DNA of 64,000 nt from Leishmania martiniquensis (Eukaryota > Euglenozoa > Kinetoplastea > Trypanosomatida > Trypanosomatidae). The stretch lies in assembly GCF_017916325.1 (NCBI RefSeq), contig NC_090169.1, positions 1,314,501 to 1,378,500 on the forward strand. Reading direction: 5' to 3'. The translations under genes and the position numbers were made by a program. Positions 1-10,782 of the stretch are shown in pieces; the stretch's first letter is position 1, and every line of letters begins with the position of its first letter. Below the pieces are notes generated by a model. It ran no database searches. It saw only the letters and a list, made by a program, of their open reading frames with translations, and was not told where the DNA came from.

Positions 1-1
1 A

Positions 2-436
2 GGGACACTAGTGGCGCATCATCTGACCTCTGTCTCTCTCTGGTCCATTCTACTGATGAGTACACGTGCGACTCGATTAGACTACGATGAGGAGCTGAAT
101 CTTGGCATCGTAAGCGACTGGATCTTCTTTCACTCGAGCTACGCTACCGTGGAGCTTGTGCGGCGGTTCAAAGTGCTTCTGGATCGCCGTCTATCTCGCA
201 AGTTCGACGATCCGGCAGACGCGGTCAACAATGCACAGCTTGATGAGCTGTGCGAGATTGTAAGGGAGATGGTGAACACGCCCTACCACCCAAATCGCCT
301 GCATCCCGAGTCTGTAGTGTGGGGCGAACCGGGGAAAATAATCTCTCCCGACAGCGGCACGAACGATGACATCGCAGCGGACACGGCAAGCGCAGCGGAG
401 ACTGGAAACAGTGAGGTGTGTAACGTGGTCGCGTAG
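2..436 (+). CDS. 3' end of an unrecognised protein (5' partial)
   Basis: The frame is open from the first base to a TAG at 434-436, so this is probably the C-terminal ~144 residues of a longer protein cut by the window edge. An in-frame ATG at 56 could start a short 126-residue product, but no AG acceptor is visible before it within the window. The visible part has a charged helical segment with alternating Arg and Leu (around 'ELVRRFKVLLDRRL'), then an acidic, Ser/Thr-rich tail. I recognise no domain. It lies upstream on the same strand as all other genes, consistent with one polycistronic unit. Confidence 0.6.
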   Translation, partial: GTLVAHHLTSVSLWSILLMSTRATRLDYDEELNLGIVSDWIFFHSSYATVELVRRFKVLLDRRLSRKFDDPADAVNNAQLDELCEIVREMVNTPYHPNRLHPESVVWGEPGKIISPDSGTNDDIAADTASAAETGNSEVCNVVA

Positions 437-1894
437 CGCGCCGGCACACGGCTCAGGGGGCAGGTAGAGAAGAAAAGCGGCGCTGGCGCGGGGACCTCAT
501 CGCTTTAGCGTCGCTCTTACTACCTGTATTCACATTTTTCTTGTTGCTGCTCTTCATGCTTGTTTGTAAGCGCGTGCGCAATCTCCCTTCCCCTCCTCCC
601 GCCCTCGTGTGGAGTACAGGTTTCACGGCGGTGTGCACTCCGTGAAGTAGAGACCCTGTACCTTCTCGAGCCTGAGCCCGCTGTGCGGTCGTCGTGTCCT
701 GTGTGCTCCCTCCACTGTGGCCCGCAAAGGATATGGAGTCGAATGAAATGGTGAGGGCGCAGCGGGTGCGCACTTGAAATACAGGAACCCCGCGTAGCAT
801 TGGACTCACACCTACTGCCGTCAAAGTACTGTCGCTGTTTTTTTTTCCATCGTTGTTCGCGGTGGTCTGTCGCTCTCTGTGCAGCCGTGGCAGCGCGCGG
901 CCGGTCTTCTTTGTTCTGTTCAGTTTGTTCCTTCGGCTGTTTCGGAGACCCGCGATGCCGCCTTCACCCGTCCACATCAGCACTTTTGTGCAGTTATCGA
1001 TGGCTCTCATTGTTTGCCGTTGCTGTTTCTTCTGATGCCTCATGTCTTCTACGGTCGTTGGGCAGCGTGCGTCTGCTCGCGGCGACGGAAAGTTTTGTGT
1101 CGTGGGCCCGGTTACCCCGCGCTTTCGGTCTTGTCGCCCGTTTGTTTTTCTCCCTTCCAGATGGTGGCGGAAGGGGTTGGAGAAGGAGAGAGGGGCGCAT
1201 TTCCGCGTGTTGCCCTCGTGCGCCTGTGTTTGAGCCGTTCAACAGGAAGACACGGGCCTCATAACGCTCCGTCGTCACACTTAGTCGATGACCTCTGTTA
1301 GAGGGAAGAGAAAAAAAAGGTGAAAGCAGAGACGGGATCACCCCTCCTCTCGGGCACAGCTTTGTGTGTGTGTGTGTGTGTAAGGGGTTGGGGGATCCTC
1401 TGAAGTCGTATTCGCTACAACGTCGAGAGCGGCACCTCTCACGGAGGCAACAAGCGGCGCTCTTCCCCTTTTTGTTCGTCTCTTTCTCTCTCTCGATCAG
1501 AGCGATTATTTAGTGTTTCAACCGGCAGGCAGCGAGCGGGTGAAACTTGCAGGATACGTCAGTGTTTCTCTCGCCTATTTCAGTGCTCAGCAGGGTGTTC
1601 TTGATATCGCGGCGGGTACCATAGGCGACCCGCTCAGACAGTATATGCATGCGGCTCTGGTCTCTCTTCTTTTTTTTCTCTGCACGCGTTAGAGCGCCTC
1701 TCTGTTTCCCTTTCTCATATTCCCATCAGTGAGGAGACGGCCTCCATTGGCAGAAGACGAATCGCAGGAGCATAACCTCCGTCATAGGCACACTGGCGGG
1801 CGCACGTGAGCGTGGTGCCACTGGTCGAATCGTCTGACATGTGGAGCCGATCGCCTTCTTTTTTTTTCGTCTATACCCAGACGACAAATCCGCA
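437..1894. other. Intergenic spacer
   Basis: No convincing gene. It should hold the 3' UTR of the upstream gene and the trans-splicing signals of the next. It contains a TG microsatellite at 1363-1381 and several pyrimidine-rich runs. Open frames here are short, overlapping on both strands and of biased composition. Confidence 0.7.
1855..1880 (+). promoter_or_regulatory. Probable spliced-leader acceptor site
   Basis: A T-rich polypyrimidine tract (about 1855-1876) is followed by CAG ending at 1880, only 14 nt before the ATG at 1895. The position supports 1895 as the start and argues against the in-frame GTG at 1841, which would be removed by splicing here. The site is predicted only. Confidence 0.55.
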
Positions 1895-3808
1895 ATGGAT
1901 GACTTACACACGCCGCTGTCGACGGCGTTTGCAGATTCTGTGTATTACCTCGGTGGAGTCAGAGACTCCTTAGGGCACTTGCCGCCGTGGTATCAGCTGC
2001 TTTCCTTAGGCGGTGTCTTCTGCGTCATACACCTGCGCAACAATGCCGTCGTCACCTGGCTTGTGGTGCAATTGCACAGCTCTATCGGCACGGAGGCGAT
2101 GTGGCCAGATGAGTACAAGGACACGCTGCGGGCGATGTCTTTCACGGAGCGGCTCTGCTTCACGCTATACGGCACAGCGCTGGCGGCCGTGGCGGTCGTC
2201 TTCTTCCGTGTCTTCTGTCAGGATACGTGGAACATTGGGGGAAACGTTTGCCAGCTGTTCCCCGACAAGAAGCTGCCCACGATTGCTATGGTGATCCTCA
2301 TGTGCGCCGCGGAGTGCATCCGGCTGCAGCAGGTGATTGCGCAGCAGTTCAACACACCAGGGTCGCTGGCGCGGTTCGCCATGCACGGTTTCGAGGAAAT
2401 CGAAGCGACAGAGTTCGACCCGCGGGTTGCCGAGAGCAACGCTCATTTTTTGATTCAGTTCGAGCTCCTTCGAGCCTATCTGACGCAGGCCTGCGTCCAC
2501 CGCGTCCCCGCCGTCCTCCTCGCCGGGGTCTATCGCCTATTTCGCGATGTGCCAAACAAGGCGCACGTGGCACTGCGGTGGTACATGGCCACAATCGCCG
2601 GCTTCACTGTTGTGCAGGAGCTGCTCGGGATGTATATCCAGTACGTGTGGACAGACTGGAGCCTGTGGGCGATGGTCATTTGGGCTCTTGTCTTCATTGG
2701 CGTCGTGAATTTTGTGTACGGGCTGTCGAAGCGGGCTGGAACGGTGGTGACCATGTCGTCGGCGAATAGTGTGACGGAGGCGCTACGTGGACTTCTCACG
2801 TGCAGCGTTCTGTGGTTCATCGCCTCACTGGTGGTTTTGGCGTTCGTTGTGAGCGTGCATGAAGAGCTGGTGCTTATTTGGCTCTTCATGTCTCTCATGA
2901 TTCTATGGACACCTGCCATTATCGACGCGTGTGCCATAGACTACATGGCGTTTCTCTCCATCGGTGCGGGGGGCGTGGTGTATGCCATGGGCGGCGGCGT
3001 CTCCGTGTGGACGAGTGTGCGCTTTGGTGCACTGCATTTCTTGTGGTGGCTTTTTGTTTCTCTGCTGTACAACGCCGCGCTGCACGTGTTTGCATCCCGC
3101 TACATCGCCATGACGGTGGCGGCGGCCTGGTTCTTGTGGTCGCTGGCGCCTCCGACTGAACTCTGGGAGAACGCCGAGTCGGCGGCCGAGCTAGGCCTAG
3201 AGGACGGCCACGGCATCGTGCATCTGCTCACTGCACGCGTGCTATGGCTCCGCGCCGTGGCAGAGTTCCGCTCCTTGCCAAAAGATTCATGGATTTACGC
3301 GCGCACGCAAGGGGACGGCAGACAAGCCTTTGACTTTCTCCTGCACGCGGCGGTCTCGGGAAGCGCAGCATGTGTGGCGATTAGCTCCCTCGCGGAGCGC
3401 AGATTCACCGACGAGGCACGTCTTGTGTGGCAGCAACGTGACATCGTCAGTGCCACGCCGGGGGTGCTCCTGCGCAAAATGATACGCACCCTTGTGATCG
3501 TGGGTTGTGTCGCCATCTCGGCGAGCATGTGGTGGGTGGTGCGGCACTACGTCTTGCCCCTGTGGACGCAGCTACTACCCGATATCATAAACAAGTCTCT
3601 CGCAACGGTGACGGCGGTGACAGTGCTCGGTAATCTCATGGATATGCAAGATGGCTTGTATACCGCCTTCATGCGCATTCTCGGTCTGCGTGACGTGCTT
3701 CGCGCGAGAGAGGGACAGGCACATGCCAGCGATGACGATCCCAACGCTCCCGCCGAGAAACTTTCTCCTGAGGACAACGATGACACCTACGAAGAGACGT
3801 TTGAGTAG
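1895..3808 (+). CDS. Polytopic membrane protein, unknown function
   Basis: 637 residues. I chose the ATG at 1895 because a polypyrimidine tract plus CAG ends 14 nt upstream. Roughly ten to twelve hydrophobic segments run from about residue 25 to 430, including stretches such as 'LLTCSVLWFIASLVVLAFVV' and 'FGALHFLWWLFVSLLYNAAL', with another near residue 545-570. Between them a more soluble stretch (about 430-540) contains an Arg/Glu-rich part. The last 45 residues are acidic (Asp/Glu-rich) and probably cytosolic. There is no transporter signature, catalytic motif or signal peptide that I can name. A transporter-like or organelle-membrane role is possible but is only a guess. Codon use and GC content match the neighbouring genes. 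Confidence 0.9.
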   Translation: MDDLHTPLSTAFADSVYYLGGVRDSLGHLPPWYQLLSLGGVFCVIHLRNNAVVTWLVVQLHSSIGTEAMWPDEYKDTLRAMSFTERLCFTLYGTALAAVAVVFFRVFCQDTWNIGGNVCQLFPDKKLPTIAMVILMCAAECIRLQQVIAQQFNTPGSLARFAMHGFEEIEATEFDPRVAESNAHFLIQFELLRAYLTQACVHRVPAVLLAGVYRLFRDVPNKAHVALRWYMATIAGFTVVQELLGMYIQYVWTDWSLWAMVIWALVFIGVVNFVYGLSKRAGTVVTMSSANSVTEALRGLLTCSVLWFIASLVVLAFVVSVHEELVLIWLFMSLMILWTPAIIDACAIDYMAFLSIGAGGVVYAMGGGVSVWTSVRFGALHFLWWLFVSLLYNAALHVFASRYIAMTVAAAWFLWSLAPPTELWENAESAAELGLEDGHGIVHLLTARVLWLRAVAEFRSLPKDSWIYARTQGDGRQAFDFLLHAAVSGSAACVAISSLAERRFTDEARLVWQQRDIVSATPGVLLRKMIRTLVIVGCVAISASMWWVVRHYVLPLWTQLLPDIINKSLATVTAVTVLGNLMDMQDGLYTAFMRILGLRDVLRAREGQAHASDDDPNAPAEKLSPEDNDDTYEETFE

Positions 3809-5195
3809 CAGCACATGAGAAGCGGACATTCGGTATCGCGCACCACAGGCAGAGCAGCGATGAAGGTGAATTCGCCGACTGCGGAGAGTGTGCTGCGCAG
3901 CAGGACCCTGTGAAGGGGCATGGGCCTCATGCGCCTGTGCTGCGCGTGTATTTTGGCGGCCCCTCCCCGTGCACGCCACACCCCTTCGCGCGTCGGAGGA
4001 AACAGTGTATTAGGGCATACTGCCACCGACTCTTCCCCGGGTGAGAGCCTCACCTGTCATGGAGCTCTCACGCCCACATGGCTACGCACTCGCTGCCGCC
4101 GGCGGAGGTGTCTGGGCTGGCGCTGTGCCAAAGAGGCGTGCCGCCATTATGACGCGCGTGCCACCCGCCTACGCATCCCGCCGACAGTGCAGCCACCACA
4201 CACGCCTCCCCCCACTGTCCTTCTGCTTTGGCCGCATGGCAGTGAGGCTGAGCGCTCACTTGCGCCCTCCTCGGCGGGACTGTGATGGGCTGGGCAACGT
4301 GAGCCGGTGCTGTGGGGTCCGGCCGCTTGACGAATCGAAAGGCTGCCCTGCGCAAGAGGTGCACGCCAGCTGACAGACCTGTAAGACGCTTGGTCTCGCG
4401 GGCTGCCCGGGTCCTGGCGCGCCGTCCGCCCAGGGACCGCCGTTGGCGGAGAGGAGCATGTCTGGCGTATGGCCCGCTTGCATCGGCGGCGGCAGCAGCG
4501 ACGCACGCATAGGTTAGGGGGAGACGGATGCGAAGGCTGCACGCGAACAGTCGTGTACCGGCTCCAGTGTAGTCGCGCGGGCGCACAGAATAGCCTCTTT
4601 CGCTTCCGTTGAAGGTGTGCTCAGCGCCGTGCCTGCTGCTCCGAAGACGAACGGTCGAGGCCCCTTTTTTCTGCCGTCTAATTGCCGAGGGAGCGGTGCA
4701 TAGAAGGGCGCCTTCACGCAAAGTGAATGCTTAGATGGTGCCATCGTAGTGTCACCTCACTGGCACGAAGGAGCCCTCCATCCGGGACTCGGTGATCTGC
4801 AAAGGGTTTCCCTGATGCTGCCGATCCCAAGAATTCCCGACCGCTGGCCGTCTCGTCATGGGGATGTACAGTTTTTTTCTCGTGGGCGCGTCTCTCTGCG
4901 TGCAGAAACGTCCACGAGCACCTCTGTCCCTTTTCTCTCCACACAGCCTCTTCCCTCCCTGTCTCTTCCCTCAGAAGATCGTACGAGATTAAGCAACAAC
5001 GCAGAAAATTCTCTAAGAAAGCCTAAAAGATATTGTCTGCTCGCTGGCTTCACCCCTACACCCCTCTGCCCTTTAAGTCTGTAGCCGCATCGCAGCAATC
5101 ACCGCCGTTGCCCGCTGTCACCCAATTCGTAGCCCCCTTTTTTCGACACTGCGTTGTACAGTGAACTGCGCACCTGTCTCAGCCTACCTGCGAGG
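3809..5195. other. Intergenic spacer carrying a repeat
   Basis: No supported gene. Much of the spacer is the interspersed repeat at 4078-4449 and its degenerate flank to about 4560. Frames on both strands inside the repeat are by-products of its GC richness. The last 250 bases are pyrimidine-rich with candidate AG acceptors near 5094. Confidence 0.7.
4078..4449. repeat. 372-bp interspersed repeat, copy A (SIDER-like)
   Basis: Read base by base against 57245-57616, the two segments are the same length and orientation and differ at one position only (C at 4099, T at 57266). The flanks diverge abruptly on the 5' side. On the 3' side a weaker resemblance continues for some tens of bases. The size, GC richness and intergenic position suggest a degenerate retroposon of the Leishmania SIDER class, but I have not compared it with a SIDER consensus. 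Direction of the element is undetermined. Confidence 0.85.
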
Positions 5196-6848
5196 ATGCC
5201 CTTCAACGGCTACACAGTCGGCTGTCACCTGCTGGATCGTCTCGCAGAGGCGGGGTGCGACCACCTCTTCGGCGTTCCTGGTGACTTCAATCTGCGCTTC
5301 CTGGATGACGTCATGACGCACCCAAGGATTAAGTGGGTTGGCACGGCGAACGAGCTGAACGCGGCCTACGCAGCAGACGGATACGCGCGTCAGCGTGGCC
5401 TGGGTGCGCTCACCACGACCTGTGGCGTCGGCGAGCTCTCCGCGCTGAACGGAATCAGTGGTAGCTTTGCGGAGAGCGTCCCTGTCATTCATATTGCCGG
5501 TGCCGCGTCCACAAAAAGCCAAGGGAACAGAGAGCTTCTGCATCACACACTCGGCGACGGCAATCACGCACACTTTCTGCACATCAACGCCGAGGTCTGC
5601 TGCATTGCGGTGATGCTAACGCCTGAAAACTGCCTGACAGAGATCGACCGTGTCATCACGGAAGTGCTGTATCAAAAGAAGCCGGGATACATTGCACTGC
5701 CGACTAACTTGGCTGAGATGATAGTGCCGCCGCCGGCGGCAAAACTGATGCGTCGCCTTCCGGAGATCTCCCCCGAGTCCGTCAGCACATTCAGGCATAC
5801 GGTAGCCTCCCGCCTGCACAGCGCTCGAAACCCGGCGGTGCTGGCGGGCCACTTGATTCAGCGCTTCCGGTGCGGTCCGCAGGTGAACCACTTTCTCGAA
5901 AACGTACACATCCCATATGCCCCTGCCGTCTTCGGCAAAGGCGCCGTCAACGAGCACTTGGACAACTACGTGGGCACCTACATTGCCGGCGATGCCCCAT
6001 GCCCTGCAAAGTCTGTGATTGAGAACGCCGACGTGTGCATCTCAATCGGTGTCCAGTTCGTCGACACCGTCACGGCTGTCTTCCGCCACAAAATCGACCC
6101 TCTCAGAATGGTTGACATTCAGCCCTACTTCGCCAAGGTTGGGGATCAGCTCTTCTCTCAGGTGCCAATGGAGGTCGCCGTGAGGGTGGTCGAGGAAGTC
6201 GCCATGGAATGCCACGCAAACTGGAGCACGGAGTACCCAGAGCCGGAGACCTTCCATCGCCCGGTCAGTGATGACATCTTCGACCTCTGCCATGTGTGGC
6301 GGGAGATTCAGAACGGCCTTCGACCTGATGACGTTCTCCTGGTCGACCTCGGTACCTCCTCCTTTACCTCTGCGCTGCTTCGCTTGCCACCGGGCTGCGA
6401 CATGATTTGCCAGCAGATGTGGGCGTCAATCGGGTACACTCTTCCGGCTGCCATTGGTGCGCAGGTCGCGGACGAAAGTCGCCGTGTCGTTTGCGTCTTG
6501 GGCGATGGGGCCGCGCAAATGACGGTGCAAGAGCTCGGCTTAGCGGCGCGCTACAAGCTCAAGCCAACGTACATTCTCATCAACAATGACGGCTACACGA
6601 TTGAACGTTACATTCGCGGCTGGGAATCGTCGTACAACGATATCGCCCTGTGGAACTGGACCGGCTTGGCGCTTAACTTCTGCAAAGGCGCGGAGCCACG
6701 CACACTTGTCGTGGACTCGGCTGGCGGCGTGGCAGCGGTGCTGCGGGAAAATCAGGACAACATGATTTTTGCCGAAGTACGTGTCGGCAAGTTTGAGGGC
6801 CCTTTGCGATCCTCAGTGCCGCTACCTGGTAAGCCGACGAGCAAGTGA
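5196..6848 (+). CDS. ThDP-dependent 2-keto-acid decarboxylase (pyruvate/indolepyruvate type)
   Basis: 550 residues, the usual length of pyruvate/indolepyruvate decarboxylases, starting at the ATG at 5196. The N-terminal PYR domain shows the catalytic Glu at residue 53 in 'ANELNAAY' and the paired active-site histidines at 116-117 in 'HHTLGDG', diagnostic of the decarboxylase branch rather than acetolactate synthase. The C-terminal PP domain has the ThDP/Mg motif G436-D437-G438, with N463-N464-D465 about 26 residues on. The reaction is non-oxidative decarboxylation of a 2-keto acid to an aldehyde. The substrate (pyruvate, indolepyruvate or phenylpyruvate) cannot be read from sequence. The C-terminus ends in T-S-K, not a standard glycosomal PTS1, so a cytosolic location is likely. 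The family is patchy in eukaryotes and common in bacteria, so lateral origin is plausible. Confidence 0.93.
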   Translation: MPFNGYTVGCHLLDRLAEAGCDHLFGVPGDFNLRFLDDVMTHPRIKWVGTANELNAAYAADGYARQRGLGALTTTCGVGELSALNGISGSFAESVPVIHIAGAASTKSQGNRELLHHTLGDGNHAHFLHINAEVCCIAVMLTPENCLTEIDRVITEVLYQKKPGYIALPTNLAEMIVPPPAAKLMRRLPEISPESVSTFRHTVASRLHSARNPAVLAGHLIQRFRCGPQVNHFLENVHIPYAPAVFGKGAVNEHLDNYVGTYIAGDAPCPAKSVIENADVCISIGVQFVDTVTAVFRHKIDPLRMVDIQPYFAKVGDQLFSQVPMEVAVRVVEEVAMECHANWSTEYPEPETFHRPVSDDIFDLCHVWREIQNGLRPDDVLLVDLGTSSFTSALLRLPPGCDMICQQMWASIGYTLPAAIGAQVADESRRVVCVLGDGAAQMTVQELGLAARYKLKPTYILINNDGYTIERYIRGWESSYNDIALWNWTGLALNFCKGAEPRTLVVDSAGGVAAVLRENQDNMIFAEVRVGKFEGPLRSSVPLPGKPTSK

Positions 6849-9800
6849 AAGGGGAGACAGAAAGTCGGGTGAGTAGGGGAGAGAGGAGTGGAACTGCAGC
6901 CGAGACGGTAATGGCATCGGCGACACTGTCGATTCGTAGAAGATTCTGAGCTTGCCTGCGAGCATGGTTGAGTCTCTTGAGGCCGAAAAAGCGACAGGAA
7001 GCAAGTCTTAGCGAGCTTTCACAGTCACGCGTGGAGTTCTCGCATCAGGTGAAAGGAAGTGTGTGTGGGGGGGGGGCATAGCGACACCCGACTGCGTTTT
7101 TCTGCTGCTCCTTAGTGCCGCGAAGGGCATGTTTTACTGATGTCTCGGCGTGCCTTCTCCCCCTCTCCTTGTCGAGTGCACATGGAGTGCGCTTGTGCGA
7201 CGGCTGCTGTGTGCTGGTTGTTTGCCTATTTATTATCTCGAGCATCGATGGGCAGCAGTGCTTTCTTTTCGGACTGGTGAGGGGCGAGGCTGCCGACTCG
7301 CAGCAGCGCTTTGCATCTCTGCGCGCGCACTGCCGAGATAGCTGCACTTTCGACCACCCTCCGCCCCCACCACTCTCCTTTCATTTCCGTTGCTCTGACC
7401 ACCCCGACGGGATGTCATTCTTCCAAGATAGCCTACCTTTCTCGGCGTCTGTGTCATGGCCTAACAAACACGCACGCGTATGCATAAGCCGAGGCTCCTA
7501 CATCCCTATATATATATATCAGGGGCACCCACTTCTTTTGCTATTGCTCCCACCCCTCCTCCACTACTGCCATCATCACAGCTTCACTTGTAGAGCACCG
7601 TCTCCTGCTTTCTCGCGGATGTTGTAGCTCAAGCATGTCTCCAAGAATGGTCAGCGTCGTCAACCGTCTGACCTCTCTCTCTCTTTGCTGCGGTGGTGGT
7701 TTTCGGCGTGATCTCATGGGTGCGCGTGGGCCGGATATTTCCTTTGTCAATCCACGTGTGTAGCTGAGAGCGCTGCTGTCTCTTGAAGCCCCTTGATGCT
7801 GTTTTCGTCTTCCTTGCTTCCCTTCGAGTTGGTGGCTTCTCTCTCTTTTTTGTCCTCTCCTCCCCTTTCCTCCCCTCCCCCTTCCTCTATATGAATCGTA
7901 TCACTCCCTACAGCTCACCCACACATTCCTCATCCGTCCTTCTCCTCCTCCCCCCTTCCCCATCCCCTCATTTTTCCTTTTCCATCATTTGATAACAGAC
8001 TGCATCTATATTTCTATGGATGAATATACATATACATATATATTTTCATGTTTCGCCGTCTCTGTCTTTCATCTCCACGTTGATGAATCCTCAACAGGTC
8101 ACCGCGGCTTTGTGGTCTGATGCGCCCTTTTCCCTTCTCCTCCTCTTTTTCCTGCTCTTGCGGAGGATGTGGCGGTCCTTTTTAATTGTATGCGAGTTCC
8201 TATCATCTTGCACCAGCGCGGCCTTCTCATCTCCGTTCTTGTTGCAGCCGCCCTCATGACGGGATAGCACACCTGGATGCGCTTTAGCGCAGCGTGGGGG
8301 AGGCGAGGGAGGAGGGGGGCAGCGCGCCCACGCTCACGCTCGCTCTCGCTCTCTCTGGAAGGAAAGAAGCTCACAGCGATGCATCGCTCCGTATGTTGGT
8401 GCACAGGTCGTTAGTGGCGTGGCATAGGATCGTGATGCGGCAGTGAGAATGTAACGTACCGTGCCCATGATAGGCAGACTGTCGACGTGGTACGAGCGCA
8501 TTTCATCCGTCCTTCACTCCCTACCGGCGTGGATAGTCTGAGTCGCGCTGGAGGGACGCGCGACGTCGCAGCAGGCATGGCGGGGTAGCAGGGGCCGGGT
8601 AGCGCGTGAGGCGGAGGCGGTGGTCCGCTGACGGCACGGGCGCACGGCTGAAGGCTGTGTGCTTCTCTGCATGGCCGGCTCGCCACCACCAGGCGAGGTG
8701 GGGGCCCTGTGTGGCACGAACGTGTGGTTCGTTAGTGCTTTGCCACGGATCGGTGGCGGAACGGACGCGTCAAAAGCGAATGAAACATACTTTGTTGGCG
8801 GCAGTGGCGCTGTGTGTCTGTGCTGCGTTCGTCTTTACCCCCCTCCCCCTTTCTCCGAGAACGCTTCCCGAAGAGGTGGAGAAATGCTGAGCGCTCAAAG
8901 AGTCATTAAAAGAGAGAGAGCGGGAGAGACTCGCGTTGTGCTCTTTGGTGTGTCGGTGTGAGAGTGTGCCTCTGTATGTATGTATGTGTGTACGCGTGCG
9001 TTTGTGTGTGTGTGTGTGCTCGGCGTATCGCGGCGGCTAACGTGCCGCAGTCACATTTTCATTCTTCGCACGTTAGCCTGTTAGCCTGCGCGAAATATCA
9101 GTGCTCGAGAAATACGTGCACCGAAGTCAAAGCAGCCGGTCGTTCTCCTCGGAATTTTTTTATTTCGTTGTGCGCTCCCTCGAAGAATGCACGCATCTCA
9201 AGTCTTCGCTTCCTTGCGCGCTCACGCGTCGACGTGAGAAGCGCCGTCCACCGGTGCTGCCATTGGCTACGTTCGGTGCTGTTGCCTTCCTCTCTCTCCC
9301 CTTTTCCCTCTCTTATTTAGTCCCGCTCTGGCTTTTCTGGGCGCCTTTTCTCGTTTTTTTTGTTTCTATGTATGCGTGTGTGCGTGTGTGTGTGTGTGCA
9401 TGTGCGTATGCGCTTGAGAAGAAGAAAGTGCGGAGCGACGTAAAAGACATTAGTTAGGAGCCCGGCGACATACTCTCCACTGTGCCCACCGCATCCAGCT
9501 GCAGTCATCTTTCGTCCTTACCTTACCTTGTTCGTTTACTGGCTTCATTGCGAGGAATAGGGGCATCGAAAACGCTAGTGCTCCTCCTCCCCCACCCCTT
9601 TTCATCCCTCTTCATTGTGCATCACAGCACAGGCTCTTGCATGCCGCAAGTCAGTGAGTACCTGAGTTGATCGAATCGTTAGTAGTAATGTTACGCGACG
9701 ATGGCGTGGCAGCGTCCGCATTGTCATTGATTAATTTGTCAGCACGAGTGGAATGGCACCGTTTCGGTACACACCTCGACTAAAAATTACGAGGTTGCCT

Positions 9801-10782
9801 GCCAGGAGTTGGTGAAGGGGGATGGCGGGGGTGAGAAGAGGGCGCGTCTAATAGAAAGCATTGCGGGTACGCTTCCATCTCTTTGTGTTCTCTTTATTTA
9901 GGTGTCTTCAAATCATATTTCTCTGTGCATATGAATCGCTCATTTCTTTCCCGGAAAGATAAATCAATAAATATATATATATATTTTTATGCATTCATCT
10001 ATCAAGTTATATATTTGCGTATATGTGAGTGTGTAGGGATGTAGGTGTGTGTGCGTATGTGTGTGTCTACGAAGAAAGCAGTAAAACGTCGGCGCGGTGT
10101 ACTGCTCCATCGCTCCACCCTCGGTGTTGGCGGCAATCAGGTCGCGGCGCTTCACGTGCGTGACCTCACGTACCGGAAGGTAGAACGTATGCGTTCGTTT
10201 CATGCAGACCCATCCAGTGGTCCTCTCCGTGAATTCCTCAGTCGCCCGGCGCCTTAGCCTCGAGTGTTCGCTATATTATTTTCTCCTTCTCGGAATCTCC
10301 GCCTCACTTTTCACGTCGCTGGCTGCCATGGGACCTGCCCTTACCCTTCATATAGGCAGCGTCGAGCGCGACAAGAGACACAAGCTGCAGAAGGGATGGC
10401 ATACTGCTCTTCTCGTATGGGTGTGCGGTGCTGAGACACCTCTCTTTCATTAAAAGTAGTTTGGCGGAGTTCGCCTCTCCTATCGTGCTCGCTCCTTCGC
10501 TTTCTTTGATCGTCCTTTTTCCCAACGACCGTTTCCTCCTCCTTCAGCAGGTGTGTATGGGGGAGGGGCATAGGCGATTAGCGACCTGCACTCTGCGCTC
10601 ATAGACGCGGGCCGAGATTGGAGGAGGGGTGGGGAGCGTTATTCGGCACTCCTCCGTCGGTCGAGAGTGGCTGACTCTCCTTGCGCTTCACGGCGGTCGA
10701 ACACTTTGTCTGGCGCTGAGTCTCGCCGTCAGCGAGAGGCCTGCACAAAGATACGTTCACCCGAGGAAGTTGGGCTCCCAGC
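6849..10782. other. Long intergenic spacer (3.9 kb)
   Basis: No supported gene. It holds AT microsatellites at 7507-7519 and 9970-9984, GT runs near 9002-9020 and 9375-9400, many pyrimidine tracts, and one diverged interspersed repeat near 8600-8710. The longest frames (about 170 codons) are Leu/Ser/Pro/Cys-rich translations of polypyrimidine DNA. It probably contains a long decarboxylase 3' UTR. Confidence 0.7.
8600..8712 (-). repeat. Diverged interspersed repeat, copy 1 (SIDER-like)
   Basis: On the minus strand, a segment beginning 'CCCACCTCGCCTGGTGG' (ending near 8706) is followed by a CATGCAGAGA-type stretch, then CACACAGCC and CAGCCGTGCGCC. The region near 43,040 gives the same order of blocks in the same orientation, and I estimate about 75% identity over ~90 bases by eye. 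Boundaries are approximate. I suspect SIDER/DIRE-type retroposon remnants. Confidence 0.5.

Noticed and set aside
4068..4721. 217-codon minus-strand frame over repeat copy A
   Set aside because: The same kind of frame appears over copy B; it reflects the GC-rich repeat and no protein family is recognisable. A remnant of a retroposon product cannot be excluded.
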